DNA from: Microbispora sp. NBC_01189
Lineage (GTDB): Bacteria; Actinomycetota; Actinomycetes; Streptosporangiales; Streptosporangiaceae
Reading direction: 5' to 3'
Length of the DNA: 64,000 nucleotides
NCBI RefSeq assembly: GCF_036010665.1
Contig: NZ_CP108581.1
Coordinates: forward strand, 5,017,501 to 5,081,500
Below, one piece after another: positions 52,174 through 60,057 of the stretch. The translations under genes and the position numbers were made by a program. Below the pieces are notes generated by a model. It was not told the DNA's origin. It saw only the letters and a program-made list of their open reading frames with translations, and did no database searches. Positions within the stretch are counted from its first letter, which is position 1, and every line of letters begins with the position of its first letter.

Positions 52174-53550
52174 ATGGCGAAATTGCAGTATCCGTTCACC
52201 TTGGGGGTGGCGTCGGGCGAGCCCTTATCCGACGGACTGATCCTCTGGACCCGGCTCGCTCCCGAGCCGCTGAACCCGGCGCGGCCCGGCGGCATGCCGG
52301 ACAAGGCGACGACCGTACGCTGGGAGATCGCCGAGGACGAGGCGTTCCGGAAGATCGTGCAGTCCGGCACCACGCCCGCGCAGCCCGACTGGGCGCACAG
52401 CGTGCACGTGCGGGTGGCCGGGCTGAAGCCCGGGGCCGAGTACTTCTACCGGTTCTCCGCCGAGGGCCACGTGAGCCGGGTGGGCCGCACCAGGACCGCC
52501 CCTGCCGCCGGTTCGACCGCTCCCGTCCGCTTCTGCTTCGTCTCCTGCCAGCGCTACGAGCACGGTCACTTCACCGCGCTGCGCCATCTCGCCGCCGAGC
52601 GGCCCGACCTGGTCCTCCACCTCGGCGACTACATCTACGAGTACGGCAAGCCGAAGAACCCCGGGCCCGGCCGCTGGGTGCGCCCGCTGGAGTCGGCGGA
52701 CGAGTGCACCACGCTCGCCGGGTACCGCAACCGCTACGCCCGCTACAAAATGGACCCCGACCTGCAGGCCGCGCACGCCGCCGCGCCGTGGCTCGCGATC
52801 CCCGACGACCACGAGGTCCGGGACAACTGGGCGGGCGCGCTGCCGGGCGACGGCAGCGGTTCCGCCGCCTTCCTCAAGCGCCGGGCCGCCGCCTTCAAGG
52901 CGTACTACGAGCACCAGCCGCTGCGCGTCCGACCGTCCGGCGCGAGCCTGCAGAACTACCGCTGGCGGCCGTACGGGCGGGTGGCCGACTTCCTGCTCAC
53001 CGACGCCCGGCAGTACCGCCAGGGCCGCGACATGCTCGGCCCCGAGCAGGAGAAGTGGCTGGTGGACCGGCTGCGCGGCTCGACGGCCCGGTGGAAGGTG
53101 CTGGCGCAGGCGGTGTTCTTCTCCCAGCGCAGGTTCCCGCTCGAACCCGTCAGCGCCGACGCGTGGGACGGCTTTCCCGACTCGCGCGCCCGCGTGCTCG
53201 CCGCCGCCCCGGACGGGCTGGTCGTGCTGAGCGGCGACGTGCACAGCGCGTACGCCTGCGACGTGCGCGCGAACTGGGCGGACCCGGCCTCCCGCGCGCT
53301 CGGCGCCGAGTTCGTCGGCCCCTCGGTGACGAGCATGCCGGGCATCACCGACGCGAGCAAGATCCTTGACATCAACCCCCACATCGCCTTCTTCGACAGC
53401 CGGCACGGGTACGTGTCCTGCACGGCCGGCCCGGCCGAGTTCCGGGCCGACTACCGGGCGGTCGCCTTCGTGGACCGGCCCGGCGCCCCGCTGACCACGA
53501 TCGCGGGCTTCGAGGTGAGGGAGAACCGGCTGCACCGCACCGATCTGTGA
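52174..53550 (+). CDS. PhoD-like alkaline phosphatase/phosphodiesterase without signal peptide
   Basis: The 458-residue PhoD-family metallophosphoesterase has an N-terminal Fn3-like PhoD_N domain (LGVASGEPLSDGLILWTRLA). The catalytic domain has metal ligands in FVSCQRYEHG, LVLHLGDYIYEYG, IPDDHEVRDNWAG and VLSGDVHSAYA. Relatives are exported by Tat and use Ca/Fe to cleave phosphomonoesters or diesters. Here the protein starts at MAKLQYPFTLGVASG, directly in the PhoD_N domain, and the upstream frame has no twin-arginine signal with a hydrophobic stretch. It therefore appears cytoplasmic, or uses an unseen route. Substrate unknown. Confidence 0.88.
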   Translation: MAKLQYPFTLGVASGEPLSDGLILWTRLAPEPLNPARPGGMPDKATTVRWEIAEDEAFRKIVQSGTTPAQPDWAHSVHVRVAGLKPGAEYFYRFSAEGHVSRVGRTRTAPAAGSTAPVRFCFVSCQRYEHGHFTALRHLAAERPDLVLHLGDYIYEYGKPKNPGPGRWVRPLESADECTTLAGYRNRYARYKMDPDLQAAHAAAPWLAIPDDHEVRDNWAGALPGDGSGSAAFLKRRAAAFKAYYEHQPLRVRPSGASLQNYRWRPYGRVADFLLTDARQYRQGRDMLGPEQEKWLVDRLRGSTARWKVLAQAVFFSQRRFPLEPVSADAWDGFPDSRARVLAAAPDGLVVLSGDVHSAYACDVRANWADPASRALGAEFVGPSVTSMPGITDASKILDINPHIAFFDSRHGYVSCTAGPAEFRADYRAVAFVDRPGAPLTTIAGFEVRENRLHRTDL

Positions 53551-53562
53551 TCCGCACTAGCA

Positions 53563-53581
53563 AATAGGAAAGTTTCCTATT
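53563..53581. promoter_or_regulatory. Perfect 19-bp palindrome before nagZ (AATAGGAAA-g-TTTCCTATT)
   Basis: Perfect 9-bp arms (53563-53571 and 53573-53581) flank a single G. This is the only AT-rich patch in the area. It overlaps a plausible -10 (TATTAA, 53579-53584). Palindromes of this form are seen before sugar-uptake genes regulated by ROK/LacI-type repressors in actinobacteria. The regulator is not in the window. Confidence 0.6.
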
Positions 53582-53592
53582 AAATTGCGGGC

Positions 53593-53625
53593 ATGCCTGA
53601 GCGATGCCCTGCGGACGCAGCATGA
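53593..53625 (+). CDS. Possible 10-codon leader ORF coupled to nagZ
   Basis: ATG 53593 opens a reading frame of ten codons (MPERCPADAA) whose TGA overlaps the ATG at 53622 of the nagZ frame (ATGA). The nagZ ATGs have poor ribosome sites, so translation may enter through this mini-ORF. It is too short for coding statistics, so the evidence is positional only. Confidence 0.3.
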   Translation: MPERCPADAA

Positions 53626-55169
53626 AGCGAAGCCCTGACCTGCTCCGTCTGGCCGACACGGTCCTCCTGCCCGGCTTCGCTGGCACCACCGCCCCCGACT
53701 GGGTGCGGCGGCGGCTCGCGGGCGGCCTCGCCGGCGTGGTGCTGTTCTCGCGCAACGTGGACACCCCGGCCCAGCTCGCCGCGCTGACCTCGTCGCTGCG
53801 CGCGGAGAACCCCGACGTCGTCATCGGCATCGACGAGGAGGCGGGGGAGGTGACGCGGCTGGAGGCCCGCACCGGCAGCTCACGGCCCGGGAACTACGCA
53901 CTGGGCGTCGTGGACGACGAGGAGCTGACCGAGCGGGTGGCCCGCGACATCGGGCACGACCTGCGGCAGGCCGGGATCACCATCGACTTCGCCCCGGCCG
54001 CGGACGTCAACTCCAACCCGGACAACCCGGTCATCGGCCTGCGGGCGTTCGGCGCCGGCCCGGGCCTCGTCGCGCGGCACACGGCCGCCTGGATCCGCGG
54101 GCTGCAGTCCACCGGCGTCGCCGCCTGCGCCAAGCACTTCCCCGGGCACGGCGACACGTCCGTCGACTCCCACCACGGGATCCCGCGGGTGACCGCCTCG
54201 CGGGAGGAACTGGCCGAGGTCGAGCTGTGGCCGTTCCGGGTGGCCATCCGCGAGGGAGTGCGGGCCGTCATGACCGGTCACCTGCTCGTGACGGCGTACG
54301 ACGAGGAGCGGCCGGCCACCCTGAGCCCCCGCGTCCTCACCGGCCTGCTCCGGCGGGAGCTGGGCTTCGAGGGCCTGATCGTCACCGACGGCATCGAGAT
54401 GGCGGCGGTCTCCGGCCGGTACGGCCTGGGCGGCGCGAGCGCGATGGCGGTGGCGGCGGGGGCCGACGCGGTCTGCGTGGGCGGCGAGAACGCCGACGAG
54501 GCGACCCACGCGCGCATCCGCGACGCGATCGCCGACGCCGTGACGGAGGGATCGCTGACTGAGGAGCGGCTCGCCGACGCGGCGGCGCGGGTGCGCGCCC
54601 TCGCCGCCTGGCGGGCGGGGGCGGAGCCGGGAGACGCCGAGCCCGGCGAGATCGGGCTGGCCGCCGCCCGCCGGGCGCTGCGGGTCACCCTGCGCGGGCC
54701 GGTCGGGACGCTGCCGCTGGCCGCGGCGCCCCATGTGGTCGAGCTCGCGCCGGAGACCAACCTCGCGATCGACAAGGGCATGCCGTGGGGCGCCGGGGAG
54801 CCGCTGGGCAAGCTGCTGCCGGGCACCACGGTCGCCCGCCTACGCGCGGAGGATGTGCGAGCGGAGGATGTGCGAGCGGAGGACGGGCGCGCGGAGGACG
54901 GGCGGGGGGCGCACGAGCCGGGCGGCGTCGCCGCCGCGGTCCTGCGCCAGGCCGCCGACCGGCCCCTCGTCGTCGTGGTGCGGGACGCCCACCGGCATCC
55001 CTGGCAGACGGACCTGCTGGAGCGCCTGCTGGCGGCCCGGCCGGACGGCGTCGTGGTCGAGATGGGGCTGCCGGGCCGTACGGACCTGGGGGCGGTCCAC
55101 ATCGCCACGTACGGCGCCGCCCGGGTCTGCGGCCAGGCGGCGGCCGAGGTCCTCGCCGGTCTCGGCTGA
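53622..55169 (+). CDS. nagZ: Glycoside hydrolase family 3, beta-N-acetylhexosaminidase (NagZ-like)
   Basis: The 515-residue GH3 enzyme removes terminal N-acetylglucosamine, e.g. in muropeptide recycling. It has VVLFSRNVDTPAQLAALTSS, IGIDEEAGEVTRL, AACAKHFPGHGDTSVDSHHG (the flexible His/Asp acid-base loop of NagZ) and the nucleophile Asp256 in LIVTDGIEMAAVSG. There is no signal peptide, so it is probably cytoplasmic. The C-terminal part, with a 4 x 5-residue RAED(V/G) repeat, extends beyond minimal NagZ (about 340 residues) and resembles the second domain of longer GH3 proteins. The start at 53622 is supported by ATGA overlap with a mini-ORF; 53604 is an alternative. Confidence 0.88.
   Translation: MKRSPDLLRLADTVLLPGFAGTTAPDWVRRRLAGGLAGVVLFSRNVDTPAQLAALTSSLRAENPDVVIGIDEEAGEVTRLEARTGSSRPGNYALGVVDDEELTERVARDIGHDLRQAGITIDFAPAADVNSNPDNPVIGLRAFGAGPGLVARHTAAWIRGLQSTGVAACAKHFPGHGDTSVDSHHGIPRVTASREELAEVELWPFRVAIREGVRAVMTGHLLVTAYDEERPATLSPRVLTGLLRRELGFEGLIVTDGIEMAAVSGRYGLGGASAMAVAAGADAVCVGGENADEATHARIRDAIADAVTEGSLTEERLADAAARVRALAAWRAGAEPGDAEPGEIGLAAARRALRVTLRGPVGTLPLAAAPHVVELAPETNLAIDKGMPWGAGEPLGKLLPGTTVARLRAEDVRAEDVRAEDGRAEDGRGAHEPGGVAAAVLRQAADRPLVVVVRDAHRHPWQTDLLERLLAARPDGVVVEMGLPGRTDLGAVHIATYGAARVCGQAAAEVLAGLG
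54844..54903 (+). repeat. Four tandem 15-bp repeats inside nagZ
   Basis: GCGCGGAGGATGTGC and close variants occur four times without a gap. In frame they encode RAEDV twice and RAEDG twice, inserting a charged linker between the catalytic barrel and the C-terminal domain. Copy number can vary without frameshift. Confidence 0.9.
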
Positions 55170-55256
55170 GGGCGCGGGGCTTCGGCGGGGGGAGGCGGGC
55201 GGCGGTGTGGCGTGCGCCGTAGCATGGGGCGCCGACGCATCGCGGATGGGAGCTTC

Positions 55257-56099
55257 ATGAAGGTCGCCTACGTCACCACCGACGATCCGGTCAGCCGCGA
55301 GGACGACGAGCGCGAGACCGCCCTCGCCGCCTGGCTCGGGGCCGGCATCGAGGGGTCGCCGGTGAACTGGCACGACCCCGCCGTCGACTGGTCGGAGTTC
55401 GACGCGGTGGTGGTCCGCTCCGCCTGGGACTACATCGAGCGGCGGGACGAGTTCGTCGCCTGGGCCCACCGGGTGGAGCGGGTCACGCGGCTGTTCAACC
55501 CGGCGCGGGTGCTCGAATGGAACACCGACAAGACCTACCTGCGCACGCTGGGCGTGCCGATCGTGCCCACCTTCTGGCCCGAGCCGGGCGCCGGGCCGCC
55601 GGAGTGGGAGCTGCCCGAGTGGGAGGAGTACGTCGTCAAGCCGGCCGTCTCGGCGGGGGCCCGCGACACGGTCCGCACGGCGAGCCGGGACGACGCCGCC
55701 GCCCACGCGGCCGGGCTGCTCGCCGAGGGCCGCACGGCCATGGTCCAGCCCTACCTCCCGTCCGTGGAGCTGGAGGGCGAGCTGTCGCTGCTGTACTTCG
55801 GCGGCCGGTTCAGCCACGCCGTACGTCGGCATCCCATGCTCAGCGGCGCCCCGGCCACGGCGGAGAACCGCGCCACCCTGCGCGACCCCGACGACGACCA
55901 GTTCGCGCTGGCCGAGCGGGTGCTGGCCGCCGTCCCGCCGGATCTGCTGTACGCCCGGGTGGACCTGGTCCGCATGCCGGACGGCGAGCCGGTGCTGATG
56001 GAGGCCGAGCTCACCGAGCCGTACCTGTTCCTGCGGGACGAACTGGCCGCGCCGGACCTGTTCGCCGAGGTCCTCGCCGAGACGCTCAAGGCGGGCTGA
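55257..56099 (+). CDS. ATP-grasp domain protein
   Basis: The 280-residue protein has an N-terminal Rossmann-like lobe (MKVAYVTTDDPVSREDDERE, WSEFDAVVVRSAWDYIERRD) and an ATP-grasp core with the ATP-site Lys in EYVVKPAVSAGARDTVR. MVQPYLPSVELEGELSLLYF and metal residues follow in VDLVRMPDGEPVLMEAELTE, PYLF. Relatives ligate a carboxylate to an amine or thiol (glutathione synthetase, RimK-like). The substrates here are unknown. ATG 55257 has GGGAGC 5 bp upstream. No ligase partner gene is adjacent. Confidence 0.82.
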   Translation: MKVAYVTTDDPVSREDDERETALAAWLGAGIEGSPVNWHDPAVDWSEFDAVVVRSAWDYIERRDEFVAWAHRVERVTRLFNPARVLEWNTDKTYLRTLGVPIVPTFWPEPGAGPPEWELPEWEEYVVKPAVSAGARDTVRTASRDDAAAHAAGLLAEGRTAMVQPYLPSVELEGELSLLYFGGRFSHAVRRHPMLSGAPATAENRATLRDPDDDQFALAERVLAAVPPDLLYARVDLVRMPDGEPVLMEAELTEPYLFLRDELAAPDLFAEVLAETLKAG

Positions 56100-56143
56100 C
56101 CGCGGGCTGACCTCCGCGGCCGGGGCGGGCGAGAGTCCGTGGC

Positions 56144-56905
56144 TCAGCCGTGCGTCGAGATGCCGCCGTCCACCGGGATGACGGCCCCGGTGAGGTACGA
56201 CCCGGCCCGTGAGGCGAGGAAGACGGCCGCGCCCGCCATGTCGTCGGGCCGGCCGATCCGGCCCAGCGGCACGCCGCTCTCGATCGCGCCGCGCATCTCG
56301 GGGTCGTCGAGCGCGAAGGCCATCATTTTCGACTCGAAGGGCCCGGGGGCGATGGCGTTGACGGTGATCGACTCCTTGGCCAGCCGGTGTGCCAGATGCC
56401 GGGTCAGCATGTGGACCCCCGCCTTCGCCGCCGAGTAGGCGTAGTTCTCCATGAACGGCACCCGCAGCCCGTCGACCGACCCGATGTTGATCACCCGGGC
56501 GGGGTCGTCGGGAGAGGCGGCGGCGCGCAGCAGTGGCAGGAACCGGCGGGTGAGGAAGAAGACGCCCTTGACGTTGATGTCCCAGAGCTTGTCGAAGGCG
56601 TGCTCGGGATACTCCTCCAGGGGTGCGCCCCAGCTCGCCCCGGCGTTGTTGACGAGCACGTCGAGCCGGCTCTCCCGCTCCGCCACCGCTCGCGCCAGCG
56701 TCTCGACGCCCTCGGGGGTCGACAGGTCGGCCCGGACCGCCCGGCAGCCCAGCTCCTCGGCTGTGGCCTCCAGTTCGTCCTGCTTGCGGGAGGAGATGTA
56801 GACGGTCGCGCCCGCGTCCAGGAACCCGCGCGCGATCATCTTGCCGATTCCCCTGGAGCCGCCCGTCACGACGACCGTCTTGCCTTCCACCGAGAACAGA
56901 GTCAT
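56144..56905 (-). CDS. Short-chain dehydrogenase/reductase
   Basis: The 253-residue classical SDR has the cofactor motif VTGGSRGIGK (17-26 region) and DVLVNNAGASWGA. The catalytic triad is Ser in INIGSVDGLRVP and Tyr/Lys in NYAYSAAKAGVHML. Asn and PG motifs (VNAIAPGPFES) and GRPDDMAGAAVFLASRAGSY close the fold. It resembles 3-oxoacyl-ACP reductase (FabG)-like or RhlG-type enzymes. The substrate is unknown. ATG 56905 has no Shine-Dalgarno sequence, and a perfect 14-bp palindrome lies 11 bp upstream, so the transcript may be leaderless and repressible. Confidence 0.9.
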   Translation of the reverse strand: MTLFSVEGKTVVVTGGSRGIGKMIARGFLDAGATVYISSRKQDELEATAEELGCRAVRADLSTPEGVETLARAVAERESRLDVLVNNAGASWGAPLEEYPEHAFDKLWDINVKGVFFLTRRFLPLLRAAASPDDPARVINIGSVDGLRVPFMENYAYSAAKAGVHMLTRHLAHRLAKESITVNAIAPGPFESKMMAFALDDPEMRGAIESGVPLGRIGRPDDMAGAAVFLASRAGSYLTGAVIPVDGGISTHG

Positions 56906-56916
56906 GGGGGAAGCGT

Positions 56917-56930
56917 ACCGACCGGTCGGT
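56917..56930. promoter_or_regulatory. 14-bp perfect palindrome (ACCGACCGGTCGGT) before the SDR gene
   Basis: A perfect dyad lies 11 bp upstream of the SDR start, of the ACCGACCGGTCGGT type bound by several TetR/FadR-like regulators in actinobacteria. No regulator gene is adjacent. The position would block initiation. Confidence 0.5.
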
Positions 56931-56981
56931 TCCCGACCCGCGCCGCGCGGCGCCGGGGTTGATGGCACCGGGCTAACGGTG

Positions 56982-57020
56982 GCGCGTCCTGGCGGGCGTG
57001 GGGGACCCGCCAGGACGCGC
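56982..57020 (-). terminator. Strong hairpin terminator (15-bp stem)
   Basis: GCGCGTCCTGGCGGG (56982-56996) pairs perfectly with 57006-57020 around a 9-nt loop. It lies just past the stop of the small minus-strand gene ending at 57074. It lacks a U-tract, which is usual in high-GC actinobacteria. Confidence 0.7.
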
Positions 57021-57073
57021 TCCGCCCCGGCGCGAGGCTTCGACCCCGGCGAGGGTTGGGGTCGAGACCTCGT

Positions 57074-57394
57074 TCAATCGCACGGAGTCTCTGGGGAGAG
57101 GCCGTCGTCGTCCGGCCGCTCCGGCGTGCGGTGGTGCCGCATGATCAGGCGTATCGCGCCGTCGGGGTCGTCGGAGGGATGCGTGATCAGGAAGTCATCC
57201 TCATGCCACACAAACGACCCGTTCCTGCACCAGACCGTCAAGTCGGTGGATACCGACAGCACGGACATGCCGTTCCCGTTGCTCTGGTAGGTGTGGGTGA
57301 ACCCCTGCCGGTGCAAGGCGTAGCGCAGCATGCGCGTCGCCTCGCAGGGGTCCCGCCAGGGCAAGTACGGCGTGCCCGCACGGACCGCTAGCAC
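57074..57394 (-). CDS. Conserved hypothetical protein beside GntR regulator
   Basis: The 106-residue protein has no catalytic motif I recognise. It begins LAVRAGTPYLPWRDPCEATR, has MLRYALHRQGFTHTYQSNGN, and ends in an acidic tail. The middle (MSVLSVSTDLTVWCRNGSFV, WHEDDFLITHP) reads as a beta-rich fold. Proteins like this recur beside HutC-type GntR regulators in Streptosporangiales. GTG 57394 has a very good GGAGGTG 7 bp upstream, so the reading frame that extends to 58279 is not used. It is divergent from the GntR gene, 135 bp apart, and probably controlled by it. Confidence 0.65.
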   Translation of the reverse strand: MLAVRAGTPYLPWRDPCEATRMLRYALHRQGFTHTYQSNGNGMSVLSVSTDLTVWCRNGSFVWHEDDFLITHPSDDPDGAIRLIMRHHRTPERPDDDGLSPETPCD

Positions 57395-57497
57395 CTGCCC
57401 ACCTCCATTGGATGGATTTGTACCAACGTTTGGATAATGCGCGGCCCGGAGGGCTCCGGTCAAGGGGTTGTTTCCCACTAGACCGAGATCCTCTAGA

Positions 57498-57511
57498 TTT
57501 GTTGGAACAAA
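57498..57511. promoter_or_regulatory. Candidate GntR operator (TTTGTTGGAACAAA)
   Basis: A perfect 6-bp dyad TTTGTT/AACAAA with a GG centre lies 18 bp before the GntR start. A related half (TTTGTACCAACGTTTGG, 57417-57433) lies near the divergent gene, so one regulator could bind both. Confidence 0.45.
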
Positions 57512-57529
57512 AGGGTGGATTGAGGAAAG

Positions 57530-58282
57530 ATGGCACGATCGTCGCTCTATCAGCAGGTGGCCGCCGAGGTGCGCAGGGCCATCTACGCGGGCGAACTCGC
57601 GCCGGGGGACCAGATCCCGACCGAGACCGACCTCATGGAGGCGCACGGGGTCAGCCGCAACACCGTACGGCTGGCGCTGGGCGAACTGGAGAACGAGGGT
57701 CTCATCCTGCGGATGCGCCGGCGTGGAACGTTCGTACGCGAGCGCCGTCCCCTCCTCATGCGGCCCCAGGACGAGTTCCTCGCGCATGACCAGGAAGAAC
57801 CCCGGTTCGACGCGTTCGTCCACGCCGTCCGGTCCGAGGGCCGTACGGCCGACCAGCGGATCGAGGTCTCGATCGTCGAACCGCCCGAGGACGTGGCGAC
57901 CCGCCTCGCCCTCGCCGACGGCGCCCTGGCCGTGGTGCGCCGCCGCCTGCGGTTCGTCGACGCCCAGCCGTTCAACACGCTGGACTCGTACTTCCCGCTG
58001 GAGATCGTGGGGGGCTCCGAGATCGCCCGGCCGGGGGACATCACCCGCGGGGCCAACAGGGTGCTGGAGGAGCTCGGGCACCTGCAGACCCGCGTGATCG
58101 ACGACCTCTCGGCCCGCATGCCCACCTCCGACGAGTCGTCCCGGCTCCAGCTGGAGCCGGGCACCCCGGTCGTCGTCCACACCCGGGTCGGCTACGACGC
58201 CGACGACACTCCGGTCCGCGTCGCCGTGTCCGTGCTGCCCGCCGACAAGCATCTGATCCGATACGAGCTGGAACGTCATTGA
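57530..58282 (+). CDS. GntR/HutC family transcriptional regulator
   Basis: The 250-residue protein has an N-terminal winged HTH (4-70; YQQVAAEVRRAIYAGELAPG, DQIPTETDLMEAHGVSRNTV, RLALGELENEGLILRMRRRG). The UTRA ligand domain (about 90-245; RRLRFVDAQPFNTLDSYFPL, PTSDESSRLQLEPGTPVVVH) is of the HutC subfamily. Such regulators sense small metabolites (sugars, amino acids). It is divergent from the small protein gene, with a dyad in between. It is probably autoregulated. Ligand unknown. Confidence 0.9.
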   Translation: MARSSLYQQVAAEVRRAIYAGELAPGDQIPTETDLMEAHGVSRNTVRLALGELENEGLILRMRRRGTFVRERRPLLMRPQDEFLAHDQEEPRFDAFVHAVRSEGRTADQRIEVSIVEPPEDVATRLALADGALAVVRRRLRFVDAQPFNTLDSYFPLEIVGGSEIARPGDITRGANRVLEELGHLQTRVIDDLSARMPTSDESSRLQLEPGTPVVVHTRVGYDADDTPVRVAVSVLPADKHLIRYELERH

Positions 58283-58587
58283 CGAGGCCCGGGCGCCCGC
58301 TCCCCTGAGCGGGCGCCGCAGGCCGAGCCCTCCTCCGGGGGGCCCATCCCTCCTGTGCGCCGTCCCGCCCGGCCGGGGCGCCGATCACTGTGCCCGTCAA
58401 CGGGCCGATCCCGGTGCAGATCCCGGTGCGGTTCCCGGTGCCGTTCCCCGGGGGCGCCACCGCCATGGGCCCCGCCGTGCCCGCGCGCCCTAGCGAGGTC
58501 CGCCGTCCACCGCGACGGACGCTGTACGGCATCCCGCCGTCACTCTGAGTGATCGGATCATCCCCCTCGGCACGAAAGGAATCAGGC
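58283..58587. other. 305-bp intergenic region with imperfect 12-bp repeats
   Basis: Between the GntR and GNAT genes lies GC-rich sequence with 12-bp repeats ATCCCGGTGCAG / ATCCCGGTGCGG / TTCCCGGTGCCG at 58408-58443. One frame reads Pro/Val-rich (PIPVQIPVRFPVPFPGG) and closes at 58549, but it has no ribosome site or homology I recognise. I call no gene here. Confidence 0.5.
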
Positions 58588-59313
58588 ATGCCTGCGAACA
58601 CCCTGGATCTTGTTACGGAACTCACGCTGCGTCGCGCCACCCCGGCCGACCTTCCGGGGGTCCTCGCCCTGCTGGCCCGCACCGCCGGCTGGCTGAACGG
58701 TCTCGGCGTACGGCAGTGGCCGGCCGGCGGCTTCCCGGCCGAGCGGATCGACCCGCTGATCGGCGAGGGGGTCATGTATCTGCTCGACGCCGGCGAGGCC
58801 GCGGAGACCCTCGACGGCGCCGCCCGCGTGCCCGCCGCCACGATCGCGGTGGACGGCCACGCCGACGCGGAGTTCTGGACGCCGCGGGACCGGCCCGGCG
58901 ACGCGCTGTACGTCCACAAACTGGCCGTCCACAGGTCCTTCTCGGGCCAGGGCCTGGGGGAGGTGCTGCTCGACTGGGCCGGCCTGCGGGCCGCCGTCCA
59001 CGGCCGGCCGTACCTGCGGCTCGACTGCTCGAAGGACAACGTCCGCCTGCAGGCGTACTACCGGGGAGCGGGTTTCCGGCACGTCCGTACCGTCGACCTG
59101 CCGCACCGCGCCTCGGGGGCGCTGTTCGAGCGGGACGCCTGCGCCGTGCTTCCCGCCTGGGACCGTTCCGGACACGGCGAACCGGCGATGCGGGGGCACC
59201 GGCGGCGGCAGGAGCGCCACACTCCGGCGGTGCCGGCCCCGCGTGGAGGTCACGGGACGCAGCAGTTGCGCGTTCTTGACATCACGGCACACAACGAGTT
59301 GATCGAGTGCTGA
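58588..59313 (+). CDS. GNAT family N-acetyltransferase
   Basis: The 241-residue protein has a GNAT fold at about 10-185: RRATPADLPGVLALLARTAG, LYVHKLAVHRSFSGQGLGEV (acetyl-CoA R/Q-x-x-G-x-G/A loop) and LRLDCSKDNVRLQAYYRGAG, F. A tail of about 50 residues after the fold (HRRRQERHTPAVPAPRGGHG onwards) is unrelated and may be a frame extension or a disordered tail. ATG 58588 has AAAGGA 9 bp upstream. Substrate unknown; the sequence is nearest to stand-alone small-molecule GNATs. Confidence 0.82.
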   Translation: MPANTLDLVTELTLRRATPADLPGVLALLARTAGWLNGLGVRQWPAGGFPAERIDPLIGEGVMYLLDAGEAAETLDGAARVPAATIAVDGHADAEFWTPRDRPGDALYVHKLAVHRSFSGQGLGEVLLDWAGLRAAVHGRPYLRLDCSKDNVRLQAYYRGAGFRHVRTVDLPHRASGALFERDACAVLPAWDRSGHGEPAMRGHRRRQERHTPAVPAPRGGHGTQQLRVLDITAHNELIEC

Positions 59314-59364
59314 ACAGGGCGGATGCCGTGAGGCGCCGCAAAGGGACCCGATACTGTTCACATC

Positions 59365-60045
59365 ATGACGGGATCCCTCCTTGAAGTGATCGCGCTCGAT
59401 CTGCGTGACGCCGTGGCCGCCGAGGAGGGCGGGGCTGACCGCCTGGAGGTCGTATCCGACATGGGCTCGGGCGGGCTCACCCCCTCGGCGGACCTCGTCG
59501 CGGCCATCGCCCGCGAGTGCGGACTGCCGCAGATGATCATGCTCCGCCGTGACGCCGGGTTCACGGTGCGCCCGGAGGAGCTCGACCGGCTGCGCCGCGA
59601 CGTGAAGGAACTGACCGAGGCCGGCGCGGCGGGGTTCGTCTTCGGATTCCTCTCGGAGGACGGTTCGGTGGACGTGAAGGCGACCGAGGCGCTGATCCAG
59701 GCAGTCTCGCCGCTGCCCTGGACCTTCCACCGCGCGGTGGACCACGCCGCCGACGTGCGGGCGGCGTGGCGTGCCGTACGGCTGCTGCCGAACCTGGCGA
59801 CCATCCTCACGTCGGGGTCGCCCGAGGGCGTCGGCAGCGGCCTGGACGTCCTGCGGGCCCGCGCCGAGGCGGGGGACGCCTCGCTCGTGCTCGCCGGCGG
59901 CGGCCTGCGCGAGGCGCACATCCCGGCGCTGCTCGACTACGGCATCCGCGCCTTCCACGTGGGTGGCGCTGTGCGGGGCTCCTGGCAGGAGCCCGTCGAC
60001 CCGAACCGAGTCAGGCGCTGGCGCCGCCTGGTGGACCGGCTCTGA
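59365..60045 (+). CDS. cutC: CutC family protein
   Basis: The 226-residue TIM-barrel protein of the CutC family is historically linked to copper homeostasis, though an enzymatic function is not established. Typical segments are LLEVIALDLRDAVAAEEGGA, DRLEVVSDMGSGGLTPS, MLRRDAGFTVRPEEL, WTFHRAVDHAADVRAAWRAV, LTSGSPEGVGSGLDVLRARA and VLAGGGLREAHIPALLDYG. Length is a little shorter than E. coli CutC (248). The ATG at 59365 has no clear Shine-Dalgarno sequence, and TACTGT a few bases upstream allows a leaderless transcript. Confidence 0.92.
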   Translation: MTGSLLEVIALDLRDAVAAEEGGADRLEVVSDMGSGGLTPSADLVAAIARECGLPQMIMLRRDAGFTVRPEELDRLRRDVKELTEAGAAGFVFGFLSEDGSVDVKATEALIQAVSPLPWTFHRAVDHAADVRAAWRAVRLLPNLATILTSGSPEGVGSGLDVLRARAEAGDASLVLAGGGLREAHIPALLDYGIRAFHVGGAVRGSWQEPVDPNRVRRWRRLVDRL

Positions 60046-60057
60046 GGCCCGGCGCCG

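Noticed and set aside
54844-54903. CRISPR-like repeat array in nagZ
   Set aside because: The units are contiguous 15-mers without spacers and lie in a coding frame. No cas gene is present.
58283-58587. Pro/Val-rich frame before the GNAT gene that could be a small secreted protein
   Set aside because: It has no start codon with a ribosome site and no signal peptide. The repeats explain the regular composition.
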